This document shows, in pieces, positions 37,187 to 45,920 of a stretch of DNA of 64,000 nt; position 1 is the first letter of the stretch; each line of letters starts with the position of its first letter. A program made the position numbers and the translations under genes. Below the pieces are notes generated by a model. The model was not told where the DNA came from and made no database searches. It saw only the letters and a list, made by a program, of their open reading frames with translations. Source of the stretch: Agreia sp. COWG (GTDB lineage: Bacteria > Actinomycetota > Actinomycetes > Actinomycetales > Microbacteriaceae); NCBI RefSeq assembly GCF_904528075.1, contig NZ_LR882035.1, positions 2,790,001 through 2,854,000 of the forward strand, given 5' to 3'.

Positions 37187-37253
37187 GCTAATTCAGGAGG
37201 GGCTGCTCACCGACGCCACTGTGGCGTCGGTCACGCGATCCTCCTGAATTAGC
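37187..37253. repeat. long inverted repeat, family 2 copy D
   Basis: The 14-bp arms GCTAATTCAGGAGG (37187-37200) and complement (37240-37253) flank a perfect inner palindrome, ACCGACGCCAC-T-GTGGCGTCGGT (37209-37231). Arms and core match copy C at 13238. It lies 16 bases beyond the CYTH-CHAD stop on the minus strand. Confidence 0.88.
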
Positions 37254-37269
37254 GACGGCACCCACCGGC

Positions 37270-38928
37270 TCAGAGGCTCTCAGCGCGCTTGTCGAGGCGC
37301 TTCAGGGCCTTCGGCGAGCTGTCGAGCGCCGCAGCACCGCGGTGTTCGGCCCTAGCAGACAGCGCGCCGTAGACGAACGTGTTCTCGCCGGCCGCGTGCG
37401 CCTCGTGCGAGGTGCGCAGCAGGTGCTCGACGAACAGCACGCTGTCGTGGTGATCGCCGAGCGCATCCTGAACGCGCTCGGCACCCTCGGCGATGTGGCG
37501 GTACTTCTTTCCGAGCACCGCCGTCTCGCCCGCCGAGACCGCCTCGGCGGCGAACCGCAGCCGGCGCGCAGCCTTGCGGGTCTCGTGCAGTTTGTCTTCG
37601 CGCGGAGCCTCGACGCTCGACGCACCGGATGCCACGGCGAACGCCGCCGCGCCGGCTCGCTGCCGCAGCCGCTTCAGTTCCGCCGCGATCACCGCGGAGG
37701 CGACCGCCTTGATGGGCTTGCCCTTCTTGCCGGCCTCCGACAGCGGAGGGTCGGCCACGAACGCGTCGAGCGCATCGAAGAGTCGATAGTAGGTGGCGCT
37801 CGACAGCAGTCGAAGGGCCGCGGCGTGCGCCTGCCGATACTGCTCGAGCGAGCCCTCGACGAGGCGGCGGCGAGCGGCGTCGTCTGCGCGGTGGCCCAGC
37901 TCGTCGAGCTCGTCGTCGGCGCGTTGGGCGCGCACCTCGGCATCGCGAGCCACACCGAGAACGCCTCCCAGCTCTCTGAGCTGCTGCCGCAGCTGCCCGG
38001 CCGGCTGCTCGGTGAAGAGGCAGCCGTAGGCCGAGAGCACGCTCCGGATCCTGCGCGCGGCAGCCCGCATGCGATGCACCGCGTCGGGCTCATCGGCCCG
38101 CGCCAAGGGATCGAGGCGCTCCAGCTCTGCGATGTAGCCGCGCAGCACCTGCACGATCACGTCGGCGGCGGAGCTCTTCGACGTGAGCGGCTGCTCCGAC
38201 GACGACGTCTTCTTCGGCGAGCCGGCGGAGGCGGCCTTACCCGCCCTCAGCATGCCCTCGACCGACTCGACCCCCAGCGCGCGGGCGATCTTCGCCGGCG
38301 AAGCCGAGACTCTCGCATCCTCCGCGAGCACGGCTACCTCGATCGCGTCGAGCAGCGCGGTGCGCTCCGCCTCGGTGTCTGGCGCGCCGGCAAGCAGCTC
38401 GACCTCCCACTCGCGCCAGGCCCGCACGACCCCGCCCCGAACATCCGAGGCCGTCACCGAATCGTCGGCGAACTCGGCGACCGCCTGGCCGCGGTCGTTC
38501 AGCAGATGGGTGGCCCTGCGCGTGGTGGAGATGCGCGCGAGCGGCGTCAGGGGGCGATCGCGCACCACGACCCGCACCGGCTCGAGCACAGCATCGGGCA
38601 CGGGCGACACGAGGCCGGATGCCTGGCCCGAGCCCGCACCGGTGCTCACGTCGGACGCCGTCTCGAGCGGCCAGTGCAGCTCGGTGCGCCCCTCGCGCGC
38701 CGGCCGCTTGATGTGCCAGCCCTCGTCACCCCCGCCCTCACGGCGACGGACGATGATGCGCCGGCGCAGCAGGTCGAGTCCCTCGGTGTCGTAGTAGACG
38801 GCCTCGAGCTTCACCGCCTCGTCGACGACCACACCCTCGATGCCCTCGACCGCCGTGAACGTGGGATCGAGCGCCTCGTCACCGACGTCGTACTTGCGCT
38901 CGATCTCGACCTGGCTCGTGTGGCTCAT
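37270..38928 (-). CDS. CYTH and CHAD domain protein
   Basis: A 552-residue protein. The N-terminal CYTH domain (about 5-200) begins with VEIERKYDV, the triphosphate-tunnel signature. The C-terminal CHAD domain (about 260-530) has VHRMRAAARRIRSVLSAYG and LHETRKAARRLRFAAEA, with the conserved His and basic residues that bind polyphosphate. Such proteins bind or hydrolyse polyphosphate or nucleoside triphosphates. An Ala/Ser-rich linker joins the domains. It is a single-gene unit. Confidence 0.92.
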   Translation of the reverse strand: MSHTSQVEIERKYDVGDEALDPTFTAVEGIEGVVVDEAVKLEAVYYDTEGLDLLRRRIIVRRREGGGDEGWHIKRPAREGRTELHWPLETASDVSTGAGSGQASGLVSPVPDAVLEPVRVVVRDRPLTPLARISTTRRATHLLNDRGQAVAEFADDSVTASDVRGGVVRAWREWEVELLAGAPDTEAERTALLDAIEVAVLAEDARVSASPAKIARALGVESVEGMLRAGKAASAGSPKKTSSSEQPLTSKSSAADVIVQVLRGYIAELERLDPLARADEPDAVHRMRAAARRIRSVLSAYGCLFTEQPAGQLRQQLRELGGVLGVARDAEVRAQRADDELDELGHRADDAARRRLVEGSLEQYRQAHAAALRLLSSATYYRLFDALDAFVADPPLSEAGKKGKPIKAVASAVIAAELKRLRQRAGAAAFAVASGASSVEAPREDKLHETRKAARRLRFAAEAVSAGETAVLGKKYRHIAEGAERVQDALGDHHDSVLFVEHLLRTSHEAHAAGENTFVYGALSARAEHRGAAALDSSPKALKRLDKRAESL

Positions 38929-38952
38929 GCCACCAATTCTCGCGGACGAACG

Positions 38953-39432
38953 CTAGCGTCGCACCCGCGCGACACCCTCGGGATCGAGCTTCACCAGAAC
39001 CTTCGCCATAATGCGGTCGAGATCTGCCACGTCGTCATCGTCGAGCAGGTCGATCACGTTGTCTCGCACGGTGCCGACGTGCCCCGGGGCCGTCTCGACG
39101 ACCTTCTCCCAGCCCGTTTCCGTGAGGGTCGCGATGGTCGCGCGACGATCCTCCGAGCTCGGCTGTCGCTGAACGAACCCTCGCTTCTCGAGCCTGGAGA
39201 CCACGTGCGAGAGCCGGGGCAGCGTGGCGTTGGTGACGGCGGCCAGGTCTGTCATCCGCAGGCTGCGCCCGGGCTCCTCGGAGAGCATGGCGAGGGTGAA
39301 GTACTCGAAGTGGGTGAGACCCGACTGCTTCTGCAGCTGGGTGTCGAGCACGCCGGGAAGACGCTCCACCACTGAGATGAAGCGCACCCAGGCGCGCTGC
39401 TGATCCTGGCTCAGCCAACGGTCGTCAGTCAT
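38953..39432 (-). CDS. MarR-family regulator
   Basis: A 159-residue winged-helix regulator with MTDLAAVTNATLPRLSHVVSRLEKRGFVQR as the recognition region and the DRRATIATLT wing. The ATG at 39432 fits family length; the ribosome site is weak and an ATG at 39441 is also possible. It is divergent from the F420-type reductase, with two direct CAACAACTAA repeats between. The repeats are its likely binding site. Confidence 0.88.
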   Translation of the reverse strand: MTDDRWLSQDQQRAWVRFISVVERLPGVLDTQLQKQSGLTHFEYFTLAMLSEEPGRSLRMTDLAAVTNATLPRLSHVVSRLEKRGFVQRQPSSEDRRATIATLTETGWEKVVETAPGHVGTVRDNVIDLLDDDDVADLDRIMAKVLVKLDPEGVARVRR

Positions 39433-39460
39433 GCTGAACATTCTATCCGAATGGTTGAAG

Positions 39461-39501
39461 CAACAACTAAGCAGACATACAATACTTGTAACAACAACTA
39501 A
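39461..39501. promoter_or_regulatory. pair of direct repeats, candidate MarR site
   Basis: CAACAACTAA occurs at 39461-39470 and 39492-39501, 31 bases apart (about three helical turns), in the region between the MarR and reductase starts. A small leader hairpin, ACGGGA/TCCCGT, follows at 39502-39517. Confidence 0.5.
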
Positions 39502-39539
39502 ACGGGAGAAGTCCCGTCTGAGCAGCACAGGAGATCTTC

Positions 39540-40157
39540 ATGACGAACATCACCATCATCGGAGCCGGCAACATGGGCCAGGCCATCGCCGGTATCGCCG
39601 CGGCCGGAGGCAACTCGGTCCAGATCCTCACCCGCGACGCAGAGAAGTCGGCGACCGTGTCGGCCGGAACCGCCTCGGGTGTCATCGGCGACGTCATCAC
39701 CGGCGACATCGTCGTTCTCGCGCTGCCCTACGGCGCCGTCTCCCTCGTTCTCGAGAGCTACGCCGGTCAGCTCGACGGCAAGGTGCTCGTCGACCTGACC
39801 AACCCGGTCGACTTCTCGACGTTCGACTCGCTCGTCGTGCCGGCCGATTCCTCCGCCGCCGCCGAGATCGCCGCCGCTGTGCCCGGCGCATCCGTTCTCA
39901 AGGCCTTCAACACCAACTTCGCCGCGACGCTCGCGACGGGCACCGTCGGCCGAGAGAAGACGACCGTGCTCATCGCCGGCGACGACACCGACGCCAAGGC
40001 CTCGCTCGCGGCCGTCGTCACGGCGGGAGGCCTCAAGGCCGTCGATGCCGGAAGCCTGAAGCGCGCCCGCGAGCTCGAGGCCCTCGGCTTCGTGCAGCTC
40101 ACGCTGGCCGCCGGCGAGAAGACCTCGTGGACGAGCGGCTTCGCCCTCGCAGACTGA
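39540..40157 (+). CDS. NADPH-dependent F420 reductase-like oxidoreductase
   Basis: A 205-residue Rossmann-fold protein. GAGNMGQAIAGIAAAGG is the dinucleotide motif near the N-terminus. The rest aligns in outline with the F420:NADP+ oxidoreductase family (VDLTNPVDF, KAFNTNFAATL). Whether this organism makes F420 cannot be seen here; family members of this short type may use other partners. AGGAGATCTTC precedes the ATG. The divergent MarR gene probably controls it. Confidence 0.85.
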   Translation: MTNITIIGAGNMGQAIAGIAAAGGNSVQILTRDAEKSATVSAGTASGVIGDVITGDIVVLALPYGAVSLVLESYAGQLDGKVLVDLTNPVDFSTFDSLVVPADSSAAAEIAAAVPGASVLKAFNTNFAATLATGTVGREKTTVLIAGDDTDAKASLAAVVTAGGLKAVDAGSLKRARELEALGFVQLTLAAGEKTSWTSGFALAD

Positions 40158-40193
40158 CAGGTTCGGGGTGCGCGTGAGTGACAGGATTGACGG

Positions 40194-41273
40194 GTGACCG
40201 TCGACACGCGCACCCTCTTCTTCACCGGCTGCTACACCCGAGACGCTGGCGGCACCGGTGAGGGCATCGGCCTGATCGACGCCTCCGTGGGCAGCTCGCC
40301 CGAGGCCCTCGGCGTGGCCGCCGCCACCTCGTCTCCGTCGTTCGTCGCCACGCATCCGACCGCCCCGGTGCTCTACGCCGTCTGCGAGTTCGCGGGCACG
40401 GTGCAGGCCTACTCGATCGACGGCGGCGCGGGCGGCATTGCCTCGTTGACGCCCCTCGGCGAGAGCTGGTCGACCGGCGATTCCGGATGCCACGTGGCCG
40501 TCGACCCGAACGGTCGCTTCGTTCTCGTCACCTGTTACGGCGACGGCCAGGTGTTGCTGTTCGGCCTCGACCCGCGGGGCATCATGATCTCGCGCACCGT
40601 CGCCCCGAAGGCGCTCGACCCGCACGCGGAGAAGAACCCCGACTATCCGGCGCTCGGCACGGCCAGGCAGTCCCGCGCACACGCCAGCCTCGTGCTCCCC
40701 GGCGGCCGCATCCTGACCACCGATCTGGGCCTCGACGTGGTTCGCGTCTGGCACCACGACCGGTTGAGCGGGCTGGTGCGCAGCGGGGCGGTGACCCTTC
40801 CGTTCGAGAGCGGCCCCCGCCACCTGGCGCTGCACCCCGACGGGCGCGTGTTCGTCGTCACCGAGTACTCCCGCCAGGTGTTCACGCTGTCACCGAACCC
40901 CGACGGCGGCTTCGAGGTCACCTCGGTCACCCCCGTCGCCGCCGGCGACGCAGAGGTCGGAACGGCGCCAGCAGACACCTGTGCGCACATCGAGCTGTCG
41001 ACCGACGGACGGCACGCCTACGTGGGAATCCGCGGTTCCAATCGCATCGCCGTGCTGGCCGTCGACGAGGCCGGCGCGCATCCGGTAGCCGTCATGCCAT
41101 CGGGCGGCGACTGGCCCCGGCACCATCTCGTGCACGACGGCATGCTGCACGTGGCCCACGAGCGCTCGCACGAGATCACCTCGTTCGTCATCGACGGCGA
41201 CACCGGTCTCATCGGCGATCCCGTCGCGTCGCTGGCCACGGGGTCCCCGACCTGCATCGCGTTGGCTCGATAG
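40194..41273 (+). CDS. lactonase-family beta-propeller protein (6-phosphogluconolactonase type)
   Basis: A 359-residue soluble protein of the Pgl/YbhE family. The repeated blade signatures are PSFVATHPTAPVLYAVCE, CHVAVDPNGRFVLV, PRHLALHPDGRVFVV and THIELSTDGRHAYV-like segments. Members hydrolyse 6-phosphogluconolactone or related lactones. The GTG follows AGGATTGACGG. It lies 36 bases after the reductase gene and may be transcribed with it. Substrate is unproven. Confidence 0.87.
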   Translation: MTVDTRTLFFTGCYTRDAGGTGEGIGLIDASVGSSPEALGVAAATSSPSFVATHPTAPVLYAVCEFAGTVQAYSIDGGAGGIASLTPLGESWSTGDSGCHVAVDPNGRFVLVTCYGDGQVLLFGLDPRGIMISRTVAPKALDPHAEKNPDYPALGTARQSRAHASLVLPGGRILTTDLGLDVVRVWHHDRLSGLVRSGAVTLPFESGPRHLALHPDGRVFVVTEYSRQVFTLSPNPDGGFEVTSVTPVAAGDAEVGTAPADTCAHIELSTDGRHAYVGIRGSNRIAVLAVDEAGAHPVAVMPSGGDWPRHHLVHDGMLHVAHERSHEITSFVIDGDTGLIGDPVASLATGSPTCIALAR

Positions 41274-41360
41274 ATACAACGAGACGTCGAGTCCCCCGGA
41301 TGGTTGGCGACACGGGCCGGCGTAGGCCACTATGAGGTGCACCGAAGGGAGTAGAGCATC

Positions 41361-41888
41361 GTGAACCCTGAGATCGTCGCGGCTGATGCCTTCGCCGCCT
41401 GGGCTCCGGATGGCGCTGCGCCCCTGTCGTGGACCCGAGCGACGCAGCTCGATCAGCCCGCCTTCGTGCTCGACGTCGACGCCCCGTACTCGGCCGTGCT
41501 CGTGACCCAGAGCGACAGCTGGGAGCTGATGCTCGTGACCGCCCGCGGAAGCGCCCGACCGTTCCTCGGCCCGATCGACGACGACCCCGCCGTGGTCTTC
41601 GACTCGCTGCTGTACGCCCTCTACGCGCGGGCGCAGCACGAGCTCGAATACCGGGTGCGCACGGCCAGCGTCACCCTGGCCCGCGTGCTCGGAACGCTCG
41701 CCGCGAGCGCCAATGACGCGCGCTACGGAGGGCGCGCCGCCCTGCTGCTGGGTCTGCACGCCGTGAAAGACGAGCGGCGATCCGATGCCGCCGACAAGCT
41801 GGCCCAGGCCATCACCCTGTTCGAGGCCGCACGCGACGTCACGGCGGCAGACACCGCCAGGGAGGCTTTGCAGCTGCTGCGCGCGTAG
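41361..41888 (+). CDS. conserved hypothetical protein, 175 aa
   Basis: No family recognised. The protein is soluble; the C-terminal third is a helical Ala-rich region (AADKLAQAITLFEAARDV) that resembles a TPR-like helix pair. The GTG at 41361 follows GGGAGTAGAGC. Coding bias matches its neighbours. It lies between the lactonase and the DUF1206 gene, possibly in one transcript. Confidence 0.68.
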   Translation: MNPEIVAADAFAAWAPDGAAPLSWTRATQLDQPAFVLDVDAPYSAVLVTQSDSWELMLVTARGSARPFLGPIDDDPAVVFDSLLYALYARAQHELEYRVRTASVTLARVLGTLAASANDARYGGRAALLLGLHAVKDERRSDAADKLAQAITLFEAARDVTAADTAREALQLLRA

Positions 41889-41911
41889 CGGCACCGTCGA
41901 AGGCCGTAAAG

Positions 41912-42733
41912 TTGGCCAACGAGATGAGAACCTCGCATCAACGCGCGTCGCGCCGGGACAGGAACACCCGGCGGTTTCGGCGAACGGCCCGCGGCGGCTA
42001 CGCCGTCAACGGCCTCATCCACTTTCTCATCGGCGCCATCGCGATCGGCGTCGCACTGGGTGACACCTCGGGCAACTCGGTCGATCAGGCGGGCGCGTTG
42101 CACCAGCTCGCCGCCGCCCCCGTCGGCCTGGCGCTTCTCTGGGCGGCCACCACCGCGCTTCTCACCCTCGCCGTGTGGCAGGCCACCACGGTGGCCCTCA
42201 TCGACGACGCGAACATCATCGTGCGCTGGGGCAAACGCTTTTCCGAGGCCGGCAAGGGCCTGTTCTACCTCGCCCTCGGAACCACGACCCTGCTCTTCGC
42301 GCTCGGCGGCACGACCAGCTCGTCTGCCGCCATCTCGAACTCCACAGACATCCTCATCAGCACAGACCAGGGCTCCGCGATCCTGGCCGTGCTCGGCCTG
42401 TGCCTTGTCGGGGGAGGCATCGGCTTCGTCTCGATCGGCATCAGACGCAGCTTCCGCAAGCTGATCCGCGTACCGGCCGGCTGGACGGGCCGACTCGTCA
42501 CGGTGCTCGGAATCATCGGCTACATCGCCAACGGCATCGCCCTCGCGCTCGTGGGCGGCCTCGCCGTGCTCGGGGCGCTCTCTCGCGACCCAGATCAGCC
42601 GATGGGTCTCGACGGCGCGCTGCGCTCGCTCGCGGCCCTGCCGTTCGGCACGATCCTGCTCAGCATCGTAGGCCTCGGCTTCGTCAGCTACGGCTTCTTC
42701 CTCATCGCCCGCGCCAAGCTCGCCAAACTGTAG
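41912..42733 (+). CDS. DUF1206 membrane protein
   Basis: A membrane protein of about 273 residues with six hydrophobic helices in three repeated pairs; each pair begins with a GxxGYxxxG-like glycine pattern (GGYAVNGLIHFLIGA, EAGKGLFYLALG, GIIGYIANGIAL). This is the DUF1206 layout. The TTG at 41912 follows GAAGG with good spacing; an ATG at 41924 is an alternative. Function unknown. Confidence 0.85.
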   Translation: MANEMRTSHQRASRRDRNTRRFRRTARGGYAVNGLIHFLIGAIAIGVALGDTSGNSVDQAGALHQLAAAPVGLALLWAATTALLTLAVWQATTVALIDDANIIVRWGKRFSEAGKGLFYLALGTTTLLFALGGTTSSSAAISNSTDILISTDQGSAILAVLGLCLVGGGIGFVSIGIRRSFRKLIRVPAGWTGRLVTVLGIIGYIANGIALALVGGLAVLGALSRDPDQPMGLDGALRSLAALPFGTILLSIVGLGFVSYGFFLIARAKLAKL

Positions 42734-42778
42734 CCGCGCCGGCCGCTGCCGCCGGATGCCTGCCGGCCGGTTAACGAC

Positions 42779-42831
42779 CACCGCTGCGGTCAGCACGCCC
42801 CGGCGAACCGGAGACGCTGACCGCAGCGGTG
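42779..42831. repeat. long inverted repeat F at a convergent junction
   Basis: Perfect 16-bp arms CACCGCTGCGGTCAGC (42779-42794) and complement (42816-42831) sit between the DUF1206 and fruA stops. No T-tract follows on either strand. Confidence 0.88.
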
Positions 42832-42851
42832 AGAAATGCGAGAGACGGCTG

Positions 42852-44915
42852 CTAGCGGGCAGCCACCGGGGTGCCAGCGCGCGCCGCCGAGCCCGAGGCC
42901 ACGGACGAGCCGGCGGCATCCTGCACCTCGGCGCCCTCGATCGGGCGACGACGCACCCAGCGCTTGAGGGCGACGACGAGCAGTCCGGAGACAACCGTGC
43001 CGGCGAGGATCGCCACGATGAACATGGCCAGGTTGCCGATGGCGAAGAACACGAAGATTCCGCCGTGCGGGGCCTGCGACGTGACGCCGGTTCCCATGAC
43101 GATCGCGCCGGTGAGGGCGCTTCCCACGATGCCGGCGGGGATGACGCGCAGCGGGTCGACGGCCGCGAACGGGATCGCGCCCTCGGAGATGAAGGCCGCA
43201 CCCAGCAGCCACGCGGCCTTGCCGTTCTCGCGCTCGGCCGCGCTGAAGAGCTTCTTGTCGAGCACGGTGGCCAGGGCGAGGGCGAGCGGCGGAACCATTC
43301 CGGCGGCCATGACCGCCGCCATGATCTGCCACGGGGCCTGGTTCGTGATGGATCCGGCCGAGAGGCCCGCGACGGCGAAGGAGTAAGCCACCTTGTTGAT
43401 GGGTCCACCGAGGTCGGCGGCCATCATGATTCCGAGGATGAGCCCGAGCACGATCGCCGAGGCACCGGTGAGCGACGACAGCCAGTCGTTCAGGCCGGTC
43501 ATCAGGAGTGCGATCGGACCGCCAAGCACGATGACCATGAGCCCCGACGCGAAGATCGAGCCGACGAGCGGAATGATGACCACGGGCATCAGGCCGCGCA
43601 GCCAGCGGGGGACGCTCAAACGCCCGAGGGCCCACGCGATGAAACCGGCGAGCAGACCTCCGATGAGGCCGCCGAGGAATCCGGCGTTCATGAGCAGCGC
43701 CACAGCGCCGGCGGTGAAGCCCACCGCGATGCCGGGACGGTCGGCGATGGCGTACGCGATATAACCCGCGAGCGCCGGAACCAGGAAGCCCATCGACGCG
43801 GCCCCGATCGCGAACGCCACCGCACCGAGGTAGGTTCCGAGACCGCCGTCGGGCAGGTTGAAGAGGCTGTTGTTCAGGATGATGTCGGCCGCCTGGCCCT
43901 TGATCTCGTAGCCACCCAGCAGGAAGCCGAGGGCGATGAGCAGACCGCCACCCGCCACGAACGGGATCATGTAGCTGACGCCGGTGAGCAGCCAGCGCTT
44001 GATCTTCTGTCCGACGTGCTCGCTGGCGCCCGCGTCGCCCGTGGGGGCCGCCGCGTCGCCGGAGACCCTGCGCGCGTTCGGGTCGGTCGAGGCGGCCAGC
44101 GCCTCGGCGATCATCTTGTCGGGCTCGTCGATGCCGCGCTTCACGGGCGACTGCACGAGAGGCTTGCCCGCGAACCGGGCCTTGTCGCGCACATCGACGT
44201 CGACCGCGAAGACCACGGCCACGGCCGAGGCGATGATGGCGGGGTCGAGGGGCGTCACGCTCGACGAGCCCTGCGTCTCGACGTGCAGCTCGGCGCCGGC
44301 GCGCTCCGCGGCGGCCACGAGGGAGTCGGCGGCCATGTAGGTGTGGGCGATGCCGGTGGGGCAGGCCGTGACGGCCACCAGGATGGGCCGGGCCGGGGCA
44401 GCCGGTGCGGCGGTCGCGGCGGCGGGCGCAGGGGCAGCCGCGGTCGCGGGCTGTGCGGCCGGCTCGTCGGCGAGAGCGCCGTCGACGAGCTCGACGATCG
44501 CCTCGGCCGTCGGGGCCTCGCGCAGCGCGGTCACGAACTCGGGCTTGATCAGCGAGCGGGCGAGCTTCGACAGCAGCACGAGGTGCGCCTGGTCGGCCCC
44601 GTCCGGAGCGGCGATGAAGAAGATGATGTCGGCCGGGCCGTCGGGGGCACCGAAGTCGACGCCCGGGGTCGGGCGGGCCATCGCGAGCGTCGGCTCGAGC
44701 ACCGCGGTCGAGCGGCAGTGCGGAATCGCAATGCCACCGGGGATGCCGGTGTCGGTCTGGCTCTCGCGCTTCCACGCGTCGGCGAAGAGCGACTCGGTGT
44801 CGCTGGCGCGGCCCGAGGCCACGACCAGTTCGGCGAGCCTGCGGATGACCGCGGCCCGGTCTGCGCCGAGATCCGTATCGAGGATCACCAGCTCGGGGGT
44901 GATGAGTGAAGACAT
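42852..44915 (-). CDS. fruA: PTS fructose transporter subunit EIIABC
   Basis: A 687-residue phosphotransferase permease that imports fructose as fructose 1-phosphate. EIIA (about 1-150) has the active His66 in IPHCRS; an Ala/Pro linker leads to EIIB with the active Cys185 in TACPTGIAHTYM; EIIC (about 325-670) has the membrane helices. AAAGGAGAACAACG precedes the ATG. It lies 15 bases after fruK. General PTS genes (HPr, EI) are not in the window. Confidence 0.95.
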   Translation of the reverse strand: MSSLITPELVILDTDLGADRAAVIRRLAELVVASGRASDTESLFADAWKRESQTDTGIPGGIAIPHCRSTAVLEPTLAMARPTPGVDFGAPDGPADIIFFIAAPDGADQAHLVLLSKLARSLIKPEFVTALREAPTAEAIVELVDGALADEPAAQPATAAAPAPAAATAAPAAPARPILVAVTACPTGIAHTYMAADSLVAAAERAGAELHVETQGSSSVTPLDPAIIASAVAVVFAVDVDVRDKARFAGKPLVQSPVKRGIDEPDKMIAEALAASTDPNARRVSGDAAAPTGDAGASEHVGQKIKRWLLTGVSYMIPFVAGGGLLIALGFLLGGYEIKGQAADIILNNSLFNLPDGGLGTYLGAVAFAIGAASMGFLVPALAGYIAYAIADRPGIAVGFTAGAVALLMNAGFLGGLIGGLLAGFIAWALGRLSVPRWLRGLMPVVIIPLVGSIFASGLMVIVLGGPIALLMTGLNDWLSSLTGASAIVLGLILGIMMAADLGGPINKVAYSFAVAGLSAGSITNQAPWQIMAAVMAAGMVPPLALALATVLDKKLFSAAERENGKAAWLLGAAFISEGAIPFAAVDPLRVIPAGIVGSALTGAIVMGTGVTSQAPHGGIFVFFAIGNLAMFIVAILAGTVVSGLLVVALKRWVRRRPIEGAEVQDAAGSSVASGSAARAGTPVAAR

Positions 44916-44930
44916 CGTTGTTCTCCTTTG

Positions 44931-45920
44931 TTAGTTTCGCGCCGCGGAGGTTCGCGGCAGCGAGGTGACGACGATGTCGTCAGGGTGGGTGTCGCCCAGC
45001 GCCGGCACGGTGGTGCCGGGCAGCGAGGCTGCGGCGGCCCCGTGGGCCACCGCCTGGGCGAGGCGGCCGGATGGCCCGTCTCCGCGCTGGTCTGCGAGCA
45101 CGAAGCCGGCGAGCGAGCAGTCTCCCGCTCCCACCGTGCTGCGAGCAACGATGCGGGGCGCCGGAGCGAGCCAGCAGCCCTCCTCGGTAACGAGGGCGGC
45201 CCCGTGCGAGCCGAGGGTCACGAGCACCGCGCCGAGCGACGGCGAGAGCAGCCGCGCCGCGAGCGAGACCGCGAGTTCGGGGTTCGCCTCGAGCTCGTCG
45301 TGCGTGGCGCCGCCCGCATCGAGACCCTGGGCCGCGGCGAGTTGCAGCAGCTCCTCGGCGTTCGGCTTGATCAGGTCGACCCGTGCACCGGAGGCGACGA
45401 GCGCGGCCAACGGGGCGCCGCTCGAGTCGACCGCGATCTTCGGCGGGTTCGGCCTGTCGCGCACCGCGCGCACGAGCGTCGCGTAGAAGTCCTCGCGCAC
45501 GCCGGGAGGAACCGATCCGGCGAGCACGAGCCACGTGGCCAGCGAGGAGCGTGCCACGACGGTCTCGATCAGCTCGGCCACCGTGTCGGCCGCAAGCCGC
45601 ACGCCCGGGTCATTGAGCTTGGTGGTCGTGCCATCCGGCTCAGCGAGCGTGATGTTCGACCGGATGGGCGCGTCGATCGGCACCGTGGCCGTGGGGATGC
45701 CTGCCGCCTCGAGCGCCAGCACCAGGGGGTCGCTCTGCGCGCCGGGAAGAATTGCGAGTGTGGCGCATCCGGCGGCGTAGAGGGCACGGGCCACGTTCAC
45801 GCCCTTGCCCCCGGGCTCCTGGCCGGTGACCGCGGCGCGCTGCACCTGGCCGCGCTCGAGCGGGCCGTCGAGCTCGATGGTGCGGTCGAACGAGGGGTTC
45901 ATCGTGAGTGTCACGATCAT
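44931..45920 (-). CDS. fruK: 1-phosphofructokinase
   Basis: A 329-residue PfkB-family kinase that converts fructose 1-phosphate to fructose 1,6-bisphosphate. It has the N-terminal NPSFDRTIELDG motif, GGKGVNVARAL, and the C-terminal GAGDCSLAGFV with the catalytic Asp. The ATG overlaps the fruR stop (ATGA), so fruR-fruK-fruA are translated together. Confidence 0.93.
   Translation of the reverse strand: MIVTLTMNPSFDRTIELDGPLERGQVQRAAVTGQEPGGKGVNVARALYAAGCATLAILPGAQSDPLVLALEAAGIPTATVPIDAPIRSNITLAEPDGTTTKLNDPGVRLAADTVAELIETVVARSSLATWLVLAGSVPPGVREDFYATLVRAVRDRPNPPKIAVDSSGAPLAALVASGARVDLIKPNAEELLQLAAAQGLDAGGATHDELEANPELAVSLAARLLSPSLGAVLVTLGSHGAALVTEEGCWLAPAPRIVARSTVGAGDCSLAGFVLADQRGDGPSGRLAQAVAHGAAAASLPGTTVPALGDTHPDDIVVTSLPRTSAARN

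Noticed and set aside
42756..44909. Plus-strand frame of 717 codons opposite fruA
   Set aside because: Asp/Glu/Gly/Arg-rich shadow of the fructose transporter; no motif.
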